Assembly: GCF_002954715.1 (NCBI RefSeq)
Contig: NZ_MSCP01000002.1
Span: forward strand, 1,373,569 to 1,437,568
Source: Aliivibrio sifiae
GTDB lineage: Bacteria > Pseudomonadota > Gammaproteobacteria > Enterobacterales > Vibrionaceae
Length of the DNA: 64,000 nucleotides
Direction: 5' to 3'
In this document: positions 37,972 through 46,849 of the stretch, in pieces
Numbering within the stretch: the stretch's first letter is position 1
Layout of the letters: every line of letters begins with the position of its first letter
The notes under the pieces: model-generated
What the model saw: only the letters and a program-made list of their open reading frames with translations
What the model was told of the DNA's origin: nothing
Database searches by the model: none
Position numbers and translations under genes: made by a program

Positions 37972-38008
37972 CAAGGCCGCAGGAACTGTCTCTTGTGGCC
38001 TTTCTCTT
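37972..38008 (+). terminator. Terminator after the PL8 gene
   Basis: AAGGCCGCA pairs with TTGTGGCCTT (one G-T pair), followed by TTCTCTT. Confidence 0.65.
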
Positions 38009-38065
38009 ATCTCTCTACTTCTTCTCTATTTTATCAATATAAGTTCCCATAAATACAAATAGAAT

Positions 38066-38086
38066 TGATAATGATTTGCATTATTA
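38066..38086 (+). promoter_or_regulatory. Fur box upstream of the FTR1 gene
   Basis: TGATAATGATTTGCATTATTA matches most of the Fur consensus GATAATGATAATCATTATC, within 55 bases of the gene start. Iron repression is inferred. Confidence 0.7.
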
Positions 38087-38117
38087 TGATTTCACTCGAT
38101 GAAATAGGATGTTTTTT

Positions 38118-38948
38118 ATGTTTGCCAGTATGACGATTGTATTTAGAGAAGGCTTAGAAATGGCCATTATTGTTTCTTTGCTTTTAGCCGCGACAAAAGA
38201 TATACCCAACAGATCAAGATGGATTTTAGGAGGTACAGGAATTGGAATCTTTATCTCTTTATTGTTAGCCATTCTAGCGTTAAACAACGCAACTATTACA
38301 GCATTAATTGAAGGGAAAATGACCGGAGGGGTTATTCTTGCATTATCTAGTATTTTAATTGGCTATACGGTTATTTGGATGAAATCAAACGGAATGAAAG
38401 CTTCTCAAGATATCAAAGCTTCAGTAAATGATATCAAAGAAAACAATAAACCTTTATTTTCATTAAGTTTAGTTGCTTTCTTTTGTGTGTTCCGTGAAGG
38501 TATTGAAGTTGTATTATTTCTTTTAGGTTTAACCAGCGATAGCGAAACCACTGGGGTTTCAATATTAAGTGGAAGCTTAGTTGGAGCTGTTGGTGCGATT
38601 GCTTCAGGCATTGCAATGTACTTTGGCTTTATCAAAATCAATCTTGGTAAAGTATTCAATTTCTTTGCCGTATTGATGTCATTTTTAGCAGCAGGTATGG
38701 CTATAAATGCGGTAAGTAAGTTTACTTCTGCTGGGCTCATTAACCCAATAATCAATCCATTATGGAATAGCACAGCCTTACTTGATCACCATTCAAATTG
38801 GTTTGGCCTATTTATTCACGTGATGTTTGGATACACAGAAAAACCAAGTCTAGCGCAACTTATCGCATACATAGCTACATTAAGTATTCTTTTTGTATTA
38901 ACGAAAAATCAAACAAAGAAGTTAATAAAAACAAAAACAGCAGCTTAG
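38118..38948 (+). CDS. FTR1-family iron permease
   Basis: Inner-membrane iron transporter of 276 residues with seven predicted helices. Two RExxE motifs are seen: FREGLE in helix 1 (Arg10-Glu14) and FREGIE in helix 4, the ferric-iron pathway residues of the FTR1/EfeU family. The start was set at ATG 38118 because AGGAT lies at proper distance; ATG 38109 is also possible. Upstream is a Fur box, downstream a terminator; it is monocistronic, lacking the EfeO/EfeB partners. It sits inside the sugar locus but has no evident role in it. Confidence 0.88.
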   Translation: MFASMTIVFREGLEMAIIVSLLLAATKDIPNRSRWILGGTGIGIFISLLLAILALNNATITALIEGKMTGGVILALSSILIGYTVIWMKSNGMKASQDIKASVNDIKENNKPLFSLSLVAFFCVFREGIEVVLFLLGLTSDSETTGVSILSGSLVGAVGAIASGIAMYFGFIKINLGKVFNFFAVLMSFLAAGMAINAVSKFTSAGLINPIINPLWNSTALLDHHSNWFGLFIHVMFGYTEKPSLAQLIAYIATLSILFVLTKNQTKKLIKTKTAA

Positions 38949-38979
38949 TGATTCAGTAAAATAACACAGGATCAATAAA

Positions 38980-39011
38980 TAAAAAAGCCGATCGATGATT
39001 GGCTTTTTTTA
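38980..39011. terminator. Bidirectional terminator between FTR1 and GH105 genes
   Basis: AAAAAAGCCGATC pairs with GATTGGCTTTTTT (one G-T pair). It ends the long kbaZ-to-GH105 operon on the minus strand. Confidence 0.85.
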
Positions 39012-39034
39012 TACTAATTAAGATGAAAATCCGT

Positions 39035-40084
39035 TTATTCAGCTAGCTTAGCAACTTCTGTAGCCGCTAACATAAATGCTCCCGCGCCATAATCGATGTT
39101 ATGCTCAAACTTCACGTCACGTGGATTAAAGGCTGGTAACTGTACCCAACCAATCATACCGTTATCGTGAATGCATTCGAGTAACGCTGCCCACGCTTTT
39201 TCGATGACAGGTAAGTAGATTTCTTTATCTAACTCACCAGTATTAACCCCCCATGCTAAACCATAACAAAACAGAGCTGTTGCACTGCTTTCTGGGGCTG
39301 GGAAATTTTCTGGCGCTAATAAGCTAGTACGCCAAAAACCATCGTCTTGTTGGTATTTAATAACTTCAGTCGCTAAATGTGTAAATAGAGTAATGTACTC
39401 AGAACGATTCATATAATCTTCTGGAATATTCGCTAAAATACGAGGAACAGAAGCTAATACCCACCCTATACCACGACTCCAGAAAACTTTATTACCATTT
39501 TCTTCTCGTAATTCTTCGCCATTTCCCGTTGGAATATAACGATGATCACGATAATACAGCCCAGTTTCCGTATCTAATAAATGTTCTGCCGAATCCCAAA
39601 AAGCAGTATTCATGTAATCCAAATATTTTGGATCACCTGTTTGCTTTGATAGCGCAACAAAAGCTGGTGGCGCCATAAATAATGAATCACACCACCACCA
39701 ATCTTTACGACCTAGCTCTGGTGAATCAACCATAATATCAAGCGCTTTGATTGTTGGTTCTAATGCTTCTGGTTGATTAAACTCTGGGTAAATATCAAGA
39801 TATGCTTGGCAACAAACATGGTCATCAGCAAAGCGAGCATTAGGCCCAGTTCTAAACCCTGTATGTAAGGCATAATCTTTTACTCCATCTAAATACTCAG
39901 TATCACCTGTTGCTTTCCATGCAGCGGCGGCGCACGACCAAAATACTCCACGCTCCCAATCCGTGTCTTTGATAAAACGTGTTTTACCACTCCGTCTTAT
40001 TACACTTCTTATTTGGTTTTCAGCTTGGTAACGATAAACCCGCTTCATTGCCTGTAATACGTCTTGCTTTGTTCCTAATGTCAT
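39035..40084 (-). CDS. GH105-type unsaturated glucuronyl hydrolase
   Basis: Removes the terminal 4-deoxy-4,5-unsaturated uronate from lyase products by hydration of the double bond. The 349-residue protein has the alpha/alpha-barrel pattern: FADDHVCCQAY (Asp88), WWWCDSLFMAPPAF (Asp133, the catalytic Asp position of YteR) and FWSRGIGWV. These point to GH105 rather than GH88. No signal peptide is present, so it acts in the cytoplasm. The frame is open further upstream, but the ATG at 40084 has GAAGGA. It is the last gene of the ten-gene operon, 23 bases after kduD. Released uronate becomes the KduI substrate. Confidence 0.83.
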   Translation of the reverse strand: MTLGTKQDVLQAMKRVYRYQAENQIRSVIRRSGKTRFIKDTDWERGVFWSCAAAAWKATGDTEYLDGVKDYALHTGFRTGPNARFADDHVCCQAYLDIYPEFNQPEALEPTIKALDIMVDSPELGRKDWWWCDSLFMAPPAFVALSKQTGDPKYLDYMNTAFWDSAEHLLDTETGLYYRDHRYIPTGNGEELREENGNKVFWSRGIGWVLASVPRILANIPEDYMNRSEYITLFTHLATEVIKYQQDDGFWRTSLLAPENFPAPESSATALFCYGLAWGVNTGELDKEIYLPVIEKAWAALLECIHDNGMIGWVQLPAFNPRDVKFEHNIDYGAGAFMLAATEVAKLAE

Positions 40085-40107
40085 TTTACCGATCCTTCTG
40101 TATTGCA

Positions 40108-40863
40108 TTAACGAGCTAACCAACCACCATCAACCGCAATTGTATAGCCATTAATGTAATCACTTGCTGATGATGACAAGAAAATTGCTGGTCCTTCAAG
40201 ATCAGAAGGTAATCCCCAGCGATTTGCAGGGATACGCTCTAAAATAGCCGCATTTCGAGCCTCATCGGCACGGAGGGCTGTTGTGTTATCTGTTGCCATA
40301 TAACCCGGAGCAATCGCATTAACATTGATATTATGTTCTGCAAGTTCAGTTGCTAGAGCACGAGTTAATCCCATAACCGCTGACTTACTTGCGGTATAAG
40401 AAGGAACACGGATCCCACCTTGATACGATAACATCGATGCAATATTGATGATCTTACCGCCATTTCCCTGTTTAACAAATTGCTTAGCCACTTTTTGAGA
40501 AAGGAAGAATAATGTCTTTTGATTAATATTAATAACGTCATCCCAATCTTTTTCAGAGAACTCAAGTAAGTCTTCTCGACGAATAATACCAGCATTATTA
40601 ATTAAGATATCAACATGCCCCATCACCTCGACCGCTTCAGCAACGAGTTCTTCTAATCCTTCTTGCTCCATCAGATTTGCAGTAATGTAATAAAATTTAC
40701 GACCTAATGCTTTCACTTGCTCTTCTGTCTCTGGTGCAGCTTGGTGACCGACACCTACAATATCTGCACCGGCTTTTGCTAACCCTAATGCCATTCCTTG
40801 ACCAAGACCTGTATTACACCCCGTTACGATGGCAACTTTGCCAGTTAAATCAAAAAGTTTCAT
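40108..40863 (-). CDS. kduD: 2-dehydro-3-deoxy-D-gluconate 5-dehydrogenase
   Basis: Short-chain dehydrogenase of 251 residues that reduces 2,5-diketo-3-deoxygluconate to KDG. N-terminal nucleotide motif GCNTGLGQG, the NNAG segment and the catalytic YTASK triad are present, with the C-terminal DYINGYTIAVDGGW. AGGGAT precedes the ATG. It follows kduI by 69 bases; KDG then passes to KdgK encoded in the kbaY operon. Confidence 0.94.
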   Translation of the reverse strand: MKLFDLTGKVAIVTGCNTGLGQGMALGLAKAGADIVGVGHQAAPETEEQVKALGRKFYYITANLMEQEGLEELVAEAVEVMGHVDILINNAGIIRREDLLEFSEKDWDDVININQKTLFFLSQKVAKQFVKQGNGGKIINIASMLSYQGGIRVPSYTASKSAVMGLTRALATELAEHNINVNAIAPGYMATDNTTALRADEARNAAILERIPANRWGLPSDLEGPAIFLSSSASDYINGYTIAVDGGWLAR

Positions 40864-40932
40864 GTTTATCCCTATTCTTTTGAAAATATGTTGCCAATGA
40901 ATACCAACAACATAACAATGTAATTAAAACGA

Positions 40933-41763
40933 CTATTTAATATCAGTCATTGCTACGTGGTCCATATCATGGAAAGTCTGATTTTCACCGACCATTCCCC
41001 AAATAAAGGTATATGACGAGGTTCCCACACCCGAGTGAATAGACCAACTAGGGCTAATTACTGCTTGCTCATTACGGATAACCATATGACGAGTCTCTTG
41101 TGGCTCTCCCATGTAATGAAAAACAATATTGTCGTCTTTCATATCAAAGTATAAGTACACTTCCATACGACGTTCATGAGTATGACAAGGCATGGTATTC
41201 CATAGACTACCTGGGGCTAATTCTGTCATTCCCATTAATAATTGGCAGGTTGGTAACACTGATGGATGTAGATACTTATAAATGGTTCGAACGTTGCAGT
41301 TTTCTTGGTTACCCAATGTTTCAGGAGAAGCTTCTTCACGTGTAATTTTACGAGTTGGGTAAGCGTGGTGCGCTGGTGCACAATTAAGATAAAAACGAGC
41401 AGGATCTTTTGGATCAATACTTTCAAAATTGATCTCCTTTGCCCCCATACCCACGTACATTGCTTCACGTGCGGCAATCTCAAAGGTTTCACCATCGACA
41501 GTAACTCGACCAGCTTGACCTATATTGATGATCCCTAACTCACGGCGTTGCAAAAAGAAATCAACACCAATTTCTTTGCCACCTTCAAATGGAATCGTTT
41601 CTGATGTTGGTACAACACCACCGACAATAATACGGTCGATATGGCTGTAAGTAAGCGTAATGTGATTTTCTTGGAACATACCTTCAATAAGGAATTGCTC
41701 GCGTAAACCTGCAGTATCTAATTGTTTTGCATGGTCACTATGAATTGGTTGACGAATTTCCAT
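40933..41763 (-). CDS. kduI: 5-keto-4-deoxyuronate isomerase
   Basis: Cupin-type isomerase of 276 residues converting 4-deoxy-L-threo-5-hexosulose uronate to 2,5-diketo-3-deoxygluconate. The zinc site is visible in [19 protein letters not shown], and EVYLYFD continues the family motif; the C-terminus has [26 protein letters not shown] precedes the ATG. Its position between the amino-sugar deacetylase and kduD shows that the operon serves both sugar halves. Confidence 0.95.
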   Translation of the reverse strand: MEIRQPIHSDHAKQLDTAGLREQFLIEGMFQENHITLTYSHIDRIIVGGVVPTSETIPFEGGKEIGVDFFLQRRELGIINIGQAGRVTVDGETFEIAAREAMYVGMGAKEINFESIDPKDPARFYLNCAPAHHAYPTRKITREEASPETLGNQENCNVRTIYKYLHPSVLPTCQLLMGMTELAPGSLWNTMPCHTHERRMEVYLYFDMKDDNIVFHYMGEPQETRHMVIRNEQAVISPSWSIHSGVGTSSYTFIWGMVGENQTFHDMDHVAMTDIK

Positions 41764-41815
41764 TTTAAACCTCTAAACATTATCTTAATATTTTCATTTA
41801 TATAAATGGCAAGAG

Positions 41816-42958
41816 TTAATAAACCCATTTGCCTTTCATCATTGTGTTTTGTACTTCAAAATCTTGATTAACGACGGTAAAACTTGCATCCATTCCTGAA
41901 GCAATACTTCCTAAGCGTTGATCTATGTCTAAGTATTTAGCAGGAACTGAAGTTGCCATTTGCACAGCTTCCCATTCAGGAACTCCGCTTAATTGAATCA
42001 TATTTCTCAACGCTTGATCTAAACTGCACGTACTACCAGCAAGCGATCCACACTTTGTTCTTGCTTCACCATTAGTTACTGTGATGGTTTGAGCGCCAAG
42101 TTGATAGTCACCATCATCAAGGCCTCCTGCTCGCATACAATCAGTAATAAGCGCAATGTTTTGGTAGCCTTTCATTCGATAAGCAAGTTGCATCATGACT
42201 GGATGAACATGGATACCATCAGCAATAAGCTCTGCAAGCATGTCATGGTATAAAACCGCACCAGTACAACCAGGCTCTCGGTGGTGTAATCCACGCATAC
42301 CATTAAATAAATGCACACCACAATCAGCACCTAATTGATAAGCCAGTGTGACTTGTTCGAACGTAGAATCAGTATGAGCAACCGACGTTTTGATGTTTTT
42401 ACTCTGTAACCATTGAATGGCTTCCATCGCACCATCAGCTTCAGGAGCTATCGCCACACGTAATAACGAATGATCCGCGACTTGATAAAGCTCTTCTAAT
42501 TCTTGAATTGTCGGCGATTTTAAATAAGCAGTTGGATGAGACCCTCGATGTGCTTCTGTAAAATAAGGGCCTTCTAAAAAACTACCTAATAATTCAGCTC
42601 CACATTGCTGTGATTGTTCTAACCATGTTTTTATCGCATCAAGCGAATAAACAATGCTACTCCATGGCGCAGTAACTGTAGTCCCAACCCAAGCAACGAC
42701 TCCTGTTTGAAGTAATGCGTCTGAAATCGTTTGTAATGATTCCGGTGTTGCATCCATAACATCAGAGCCAGCTCGACCATGAATGTGAATATCAATAAAA
42801 CCCGGCAGCAATGTTTTACCTTCTAACGATAGGATTTCACAATCAGTTGGCAGCGTGTCTGTGACCGCCTCTACTTTCCCATCATTGACGACTACATAAT
42901 GGTTTTCTTTAATACCATCAGAGACAAACACCCTTTGTGGATATAAAGCATAACGCAT
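41816..42958 (-). CDS. N-acetylhexosamine-6-phosphate deacetylase (AgaA/NagA-like)
   Basis: Amidohydrolase of 380 residues removing acetate from GalNAc-6-P (or GlcNAc-6-P). Metal and substrate motifs are FIDIHIHGRAG, LEGPYF, SVAHTDSTF, GVHLFNGM and the catalytic Asp in LITDCMRAGG. The ATG at 42958 lies directly after the EIIA stop; the longer upstream frame overlaps EIIA. With AgaS downstream in the pathway rather than a NagB, the GalNAc branch is favoured, but sequence alone does not exclude GlcNAc-6-P. Confidence 0.88.
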   Translation of the reverse strand: MRYALYPQRVFVSDGIKENHYVVVNDGKVEAVTDTLPTDCEILSLEGKTLLPGFIDIHIHGRAGSDVMDATPESLQTISDALLQTGVVAWVGTTVTAPWSSIVYSLDAIKTWLEQSQQCGAELLGSFLEGPYFTEAHRGSHPTAYLKSPTIQELEELYQVADHSLLRVAIAPEADGAMEAIQWLQSKNIKTSVAHTDSTFEQVTLAYQLGADCGVHLFNGMRGLHHREPGCTGAVLYHDMLAELIADGIHVHPVMMQLAYRMKGYQNIALITDCMRAGGLDDGDYQLGAQTITVTNGEARTKCGSLAGSTCSLDQALRNMIQLSGVPEWEAVQMATSVPAKYLDIDQRLGSIASGMDASFTVVNQDFEVQNTMMKGKWVY

Positions 42959-42959
42959 A

Positions 42960-43397
42960 TTACAGCCCATCTTCACATTCAGGTTCCGGCTCCATAAACA
43001 ATTCAAGCTGTAATCGCATGTCTTGCATACATGAAGAACCAATCTCTAATAAGGTAACCACTAATTCTTTAACTGTCGTGTCGTCTCGCTCAAAAGCAGC
43101 ATTAGCAATCATTGGTAAGTTCGCACCACCTATCAACTCAACATTTTCTGTGTCCATTAAAATGGTTAAAGCACGATTCGCAGGAGAACCACCAGGGATA
43201 TCCGTTAAAAAAAGTACCCCTTCACCAGAATCAACACGTTTTGCCGCAGCTCGCAGTGCTTGCTCTAACTCATCAGTCGACATTGATTCAACAAAATCGA
43301 CAAACTCCATTTGTTCTTGCTCGCCAGCAATTGCTTTTACTGCCGACTCAACCCCTGTTGCAAAATTAATATGACCTGAAACTACAATACCAATCAT
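42960..43397 (-). CDS. agaF: PTS EIIA component, mannose family
   Basis: Cytoplasmic 145-residue phosphocarrier. The phosphorylated His is His9 in VVSGHINFATG; the FLTDIPGGSPANRAL segment is the second conserved block. CAGGGAT supports the start. It is separated from the EIID gene by about 90 bases holding a hairpin, and is followed immediately by the deacetylase. Together with EIIB, EIIC and EIID it forms an Aga-type transporter. Confidence 0.9.
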   Translation of the reverse strand: MIGIVVSGHINFATGVESAVKAIAGEQEQMEFVDFVESMSTDELEQALRAAAKRVDSGEGVLFLTDIPGGSPANRALTILMDTENVELIGGANLPMIANAAFERDDTTVKELVVTLLEIGSSCMQDMRLQLELFMEPEPECEDGL

Positions 43398-43442
43398 GAT
43401 TTAATCCCTGTTACCAATGCGTTATATAATCTGTTGAAATTA

Positions 43443-43464
43443 AAGGGGGAAATCACTCCCCCTT
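43443..43464. repeat. Intercistronic hairpin between EIID and EIIA genes
   Basis: AAGGGGGA (43443-43450) and TCCCCCTT (43457-43464) form a perfect eight-base-pair stem with a six-base loop. It may partially terminate or stabilise the long operon mRNA. Confidence 0.7.
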
Positions 43465-43485
43465 ATGCCGCTTTCACTTGTTTTT

Positions 43486-44394
43486 TTACAAAATACCTAG
43501 GTAATGCCCAACAACACCTGCCGCCAACGTTGAGAATATTAATACTGGTGGTTTCGCCCAAAAACCGGTTCCTTTCACCATTTTCAACATGAAGAACACA
43601 AGAGCTAATGGCAAAATATTTGGCATAATTTTGTCAAATAACGCAGTTTGTAACTCAACAACTTTCCCTCCAAGTTCAAGCGAAAGCGTGGTTTGAACTT
43701 TAATAAAGGAAGCGGATAATGCCCCAATAACAAAGATACCCATGATATTCGCGGCTTTTGCCAATTTCTCAGTTGCATCGCTCATGTTAACCATGGCCGC
43801 GGTGCCCGCTTTGTATCCCATAAACATCAAACCGAAATAGACAAAGAAGTGCACTATTTGATATAGGAAGAAGAATACAAATGGACCAGCAATTGAGCCT
43901 TGCATTGCAATTGATGCTCCTAATGCAAGGGTCAAAGGCATAAGTGTCATGTGATCTATTGCATCACCGATCCCACCCGTGGGTCCCATACCAGCTACTT
44001 TCATTACGTTAACAGTGGATGGCTTTTCTTTGTTCTCTTCCATTGCAATGGCAGTACCAAGCAAGAAAGTAAACAGTTTTGGACTGGCATTAAAAAATTG
44101 AAGATGGTTTTTTGTTGCTGTTGCTAAATCGCGCTTATTATTGCCATGTATTTTTTTCAACGCTGGGACAATTGAATAAGCAAAACCACCACCTTGCATT
44201 CGTTCAAAGTTAAAGTTGCCTTCCATGAACAAGCCACGAATGGCGCATTTCCATAAATCTTTTTTCGAAATAACTTTTCTAACTTCTGTATCTTGATATT
44301 CATCAATACCATCAACTAAGCTATTTGGATTCGCAACTTGCGTGCCTTGGTATTCATCAGCACCATCAATTAAAATTTCTGTTTTAGATACCAT
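43486..44394 (-). CDS. agaD: PTS EIID component, mannose family
   Basis: Membrane component of 302 residues. Family blocks include RGLFMEGNFNFERMQGGGF, GDAIDHMTLMPLTLALG and a hydrophobic C-terminus. The N-terminal extension contains two similar copies of LIDGADEYQGTQV and LVDGIDEYQDTEV, an acidic tandem ahead of the conserved domain. The ATG at 44394 was chosen, giving an 11-base overlap with EIIC; the longer frame runs further into EIIC. Works with the adjacent EIIC. Confidence 0.9.
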   Translation of the reverse strand: MVSKTEILIDGADEYQGTQVANPNSLVDGIDEYQDTEVRKVISKKDLWKCAIRGLFMEGNFNFERMQGGGFAYSIVPALKKIHGNNKRDLATATKNHLQFFNASPKLFTFLLGTAIAMEENKEKPSTVNVMKVAGMGPTGGIGDAIDHMTLMPLTLALGASIAMQGSIAGPFVFFFLYQIVHFFVYFGLMFMGYKAGTAAMVNMSDATEKLAKAANIMGIFVIGALSASFIKVQTTLSLELGGKVVELQTALFDKIMPNILPLALVFFMLKMVKGTGFWAKPPVLIFSTLAAGVVGHYLGIL

Positions 44395-45154
44395 CTTCAA
44401 AATCCTCTGGCTCTTGATTTGAATTTCCATTTCCATTTCCACTAAAGAAGTAATATAAGGCAGCAGCTGACGCACCTAAAATTGCCACGGCCATAATTGG
44501 TAGTTGTAAGTAAGTCGTCATTACAAACCCAATAAAGAACACCCCTGCCACTTCTTTTGACCACATAATTTTCAGTAACATTGCAAAACCAATTGCAGGA
44601 ACCATCTTCGCTCCAATACCTAAGCCTTCTAATAATGTTTTTGGCGCGTTGGCATCAATCCAAGCGGCACCATGCTCGCCAAAGTAAACGGTAAGAAAGG
44701 CAACAACAGCGTAGAGCATTGACCGCATCGTAATGGTTGAAAGTAAGAGAAAATCTATACCATTCGTGTTTGCTTCTTCAGCGTATTTGTCTGCTTTACC
44801 CATAGTGAATGAGGTCATAGCAAAGAAACCAATGATCAGCATTTGCATAAGTACTGCGATAGGCATACCAACACCCATTGCAACTTCTGGTGATTGACCA
44901 GTCATAACAGCAAACGCAACAGCAGCTATCGTCCCCATAGTTACATCTGGCGGCTGAGCTCCAGCATTAGGCACTAAACCTAACCATGCTAATTCCAGTG
45001 TTGCACCTGCGATTAAGCCTATTTGCATATCGCCCATAATGAGGCCAACAACTGGCCCAGTGATAAGTGGTCTATGAATATTCAGTGCAACATCGTATTT
45101 ATCGATACCACAAAAGAATGCCCACACCGCCACTAAACTTGCTTCAAATAACAT
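44384..45154 (-). CDS. agaC: PTS EIIC component, mannose family
   Basis: A 256-residue membrane channel with about six to seven helices. RPLITGPVVGLIMGDMQIGLIAGATLEL at residues 26-53 is the typical EIIC-Man signature (quoted in part: GPVVGLIMGD, GATLELAW). The C-terminal tail is polar, SGNGNGNSNQEPEDFEDG, encoded by sequence overlapping EIID. It probably imports GalNAc or a GAG-derived disaccharide. Confidence 0.92.
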   Translation of the reverse strand: MLFEASLVAVWAFFCGIDKYDVALNIHRPLITGPVVGLIMGDMQIGLIAGATLELAWLGLVPNAGAQPPDVTMGTIAAVAFAVMTGQSPEVAMGVGMPIAVLMQMLIIGFFAMTSFTMGKADKYAEEANTNGIDFLLLSTITMRSMLYAVVAFLTVYFGEHGAAWIDANAPKTLLEGLGIGAKMVPAIGFAMLLKIMWSKEVAGVFFIGFVMTTYLQLPIMAVAILGASAAALYYFFSGNGNGNSNQEPEDFEDGI

Positions 45155-45164
45155 AAATACCTAC

Positions 45165-45665
45165 CTAGGCTGCTGTTTTTGCTAGTTCAAGAACGTTAAT
45201 TGGTGTTTGATCTGGTGTATTCTGAATGGTGCATGTCACCCCTTTATCCACCATTCTTTCAAACGCTAGTATGTCGGTTTTATCAACTGAAACCGTTTTA
45301 GCTATTTGGCGTTTTCCATCGTGATAATGCATGTTGCCAACATTACAATGTGTAATAGGAACCCCACCGTCAACTAAACGCGCAACGTCTGTTGGGTTAT
45401 TACATAAGATGAAAATTTTCTGTTTCGGTGATGCTTTATGAATCACATCAATTGTTTTTTGGATTGAGAAGAAACGCACCGCATATTCTCCACCAGCAGA
45501 TGCTTTCATTCCTGCTTGCATAAATGCAGCATTCGGTCCTTCAGCTGCATCATCATTAGCTACAAGAATCAAATTAGCTTCAGAATGTTTTCCCCAAGTA
45601 ATTCGAATTTGGCCATGAAGTAGACGCTCATCGATACGCGTCCAAACGATTTGTGGTCCTGTCAT
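45165..45665 (-). CDS. agaB: PTS EIIB component, mannose family
   Basis: Cytoplasmic 166-residue phosphotransfer component. The active His is in RIDERLLHGQI (His17), the standard EIIB-Man signature; VANDDAAE follows. It is separated from EIIC by ten bases and follows agaS by 14 bases. AGGGAAC supports the start. Confidence 0.93.
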   Translation of the reverse strand: MTGPQIVWTRIDERLLHGQIRITWGKHSEANLILVANDDAAEGPNAAFMQAGMKASAGGEYAVRFFSIQKTIDVIHKASPKQKIFILCNNPTDVARLVDGGVPITHCNVGNMHYHDGKRQIAKTVSVDKTDILAFERMVDKGVTCTIQNTPDQTPINVLELAKTAA

Positions 45666-45679
45666 AATAGTTCCCTGCT

Positions 45680-46849
45680 TTAATTTTTATTATTAAAAGT
45701 ATGAATATTGACACCTTGAACAACCCGATTAACTTCACCTGTAGGGCACGGATTATCAGGGGTATTACCGAGTGCAACTGCACGGTGAAATGCGTAAGCT
45801 TGAGCAAACAACATATAAGGAAACAGCAGTTCAATATCTGAAGCCTTTTCCATCTCAGGTACACGAATAATGTTCTCATCAGCAACCACATCATTAAATT
45901 GAGCGGTGATCGCAATGACTTTTTTAGCGATATTGTCACGACGTAGTTCAGCTAATAAATCTAAATCGTATTGACGGGTGTAAGGGTCGTTTGAAATAAA
46001 AACAATAATCATGGTTTCATTATTAACGATAGATTTAGGGCCATGACGAAAGCCAAGAGGTGAATCGAAATAACCAACGACTTTACCTGCGGTAAGTTCT
46101 AATAACTTTAATGCAGACTCTTGAGCTAATCCTTTCAAACCACCGCTACCTAAATAAATAACCCTACTAAAATCATGGGAAGCAGTATCTCTGACATTGG
46201 AATTAATTTCTTTGATCAACTCCTCAGAACACTTACAAATGCTTTCGATTTCTTTCGATTTGTTATTTTTGTGCGTTAAAGCAGAAAAACAAGCTAATGT
46301 CATTGACGAGAAACTAGAGGTCATCGCGAATGACTTATCGTTTGTTTCTTCAGGCATCAATAAAACAAGTGCATTTTTCGCATGATGAAACTGAGTAAAT
46401 AACGCCCCTTCACCATTGCAAGTTAAGATCAGATGATAACAATTAGATAAACACTGGTTAGCCAGATTTGCAGCAGCTACGCTTTCGGGGCTATTACCTG
46501 AACGGGCAAAAGAAACCAATAATGTTGGAATATCCTCCGCTAATATTTCTGCGGGGTTCGACACAATATCAGTTGTTGAAATGTCTTCTACACGACACTT
46601 AAGTACACGAGATAATGTAGGAGCAATAGCTTGCCCTGCAAATGCTGAAGTACCTGCTCCAGTTAATATAATTCGGCGTTCAGTATGGGTATTCCACCCC
46701 TCCATAAAAGCTGAGATCTCAACAATATTGTCTTGAATTATTGAGTTAGTTCTTCTCCAGCTCATTGGTTGTTGTGTTATTTCTTTTGCTGTCCAAAAGC
46801 CGGAAAGCTGTTCTAATTCTGATTCTGAGTAGCCAAGGTAATGGTTCAT
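45680..46849 (-). CDS. agaS: Galactosamine-6-phosphate deaminase/isomerase AgaS
   Basis: SIS-domain protein of 389 residues converting galactosamine-6-phosphate to tagatose-6-phosphate. Sugar-phosphate sites are [12 protein letters not shown] and [12 protein letters not shown] in the first SIS domain and the [21 protein letters not shown] block (in part) in the second. Its ATG overlaps the kbaZ stop by four bases. Presence of AgaS with a KbaY/KbaZ pair marks a GalNAc rather than a GlcNAc route. Confidence 0.92.
   Translation of the reverse strand: MNHYLGYSESELEQLSGFWTAKEITQQPMSWRRTNSIIQDNIVEISAFMEGWNTHTERRIILTGAGTSAFAGQAIAPTLSRVLKCRVEDISTTDIVSNPAEILAEDIPTLLVSFARSGNSPESVAAANLANQCLSNCYHLILTCNGEGALFTQFHHAKNALVLLMPEETNDKSFAMTSSFSSMTLACFSALTHKNNKSKEIESICKCSEELIKEINSNVRDTASHDFSRVIYLGSGGLKGLAQESALKLLELTAGKVVGYFDSPLGFRHGPKSIVNNETMIIVFISNDPYTRQYDLDLLAELRRDNIAKKVIAITAQFNDVVADENIIRVPEMEKASDIELLFPYMLFAQAYAFHRAVALGNTPDNPCPTGEVNRVVQGVNIHTFNNKN

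Noticed and set aside
41816..42958. Calling the deacetylase NagA for the GlcNAc pathway
   Set aside because: The operon has AgaS, KbaZ and a Man-family PTS and no NagB; GalNAc-6-P is the more consistent substrate, although sequence alone cannot exclude GlcNAc-6-P.
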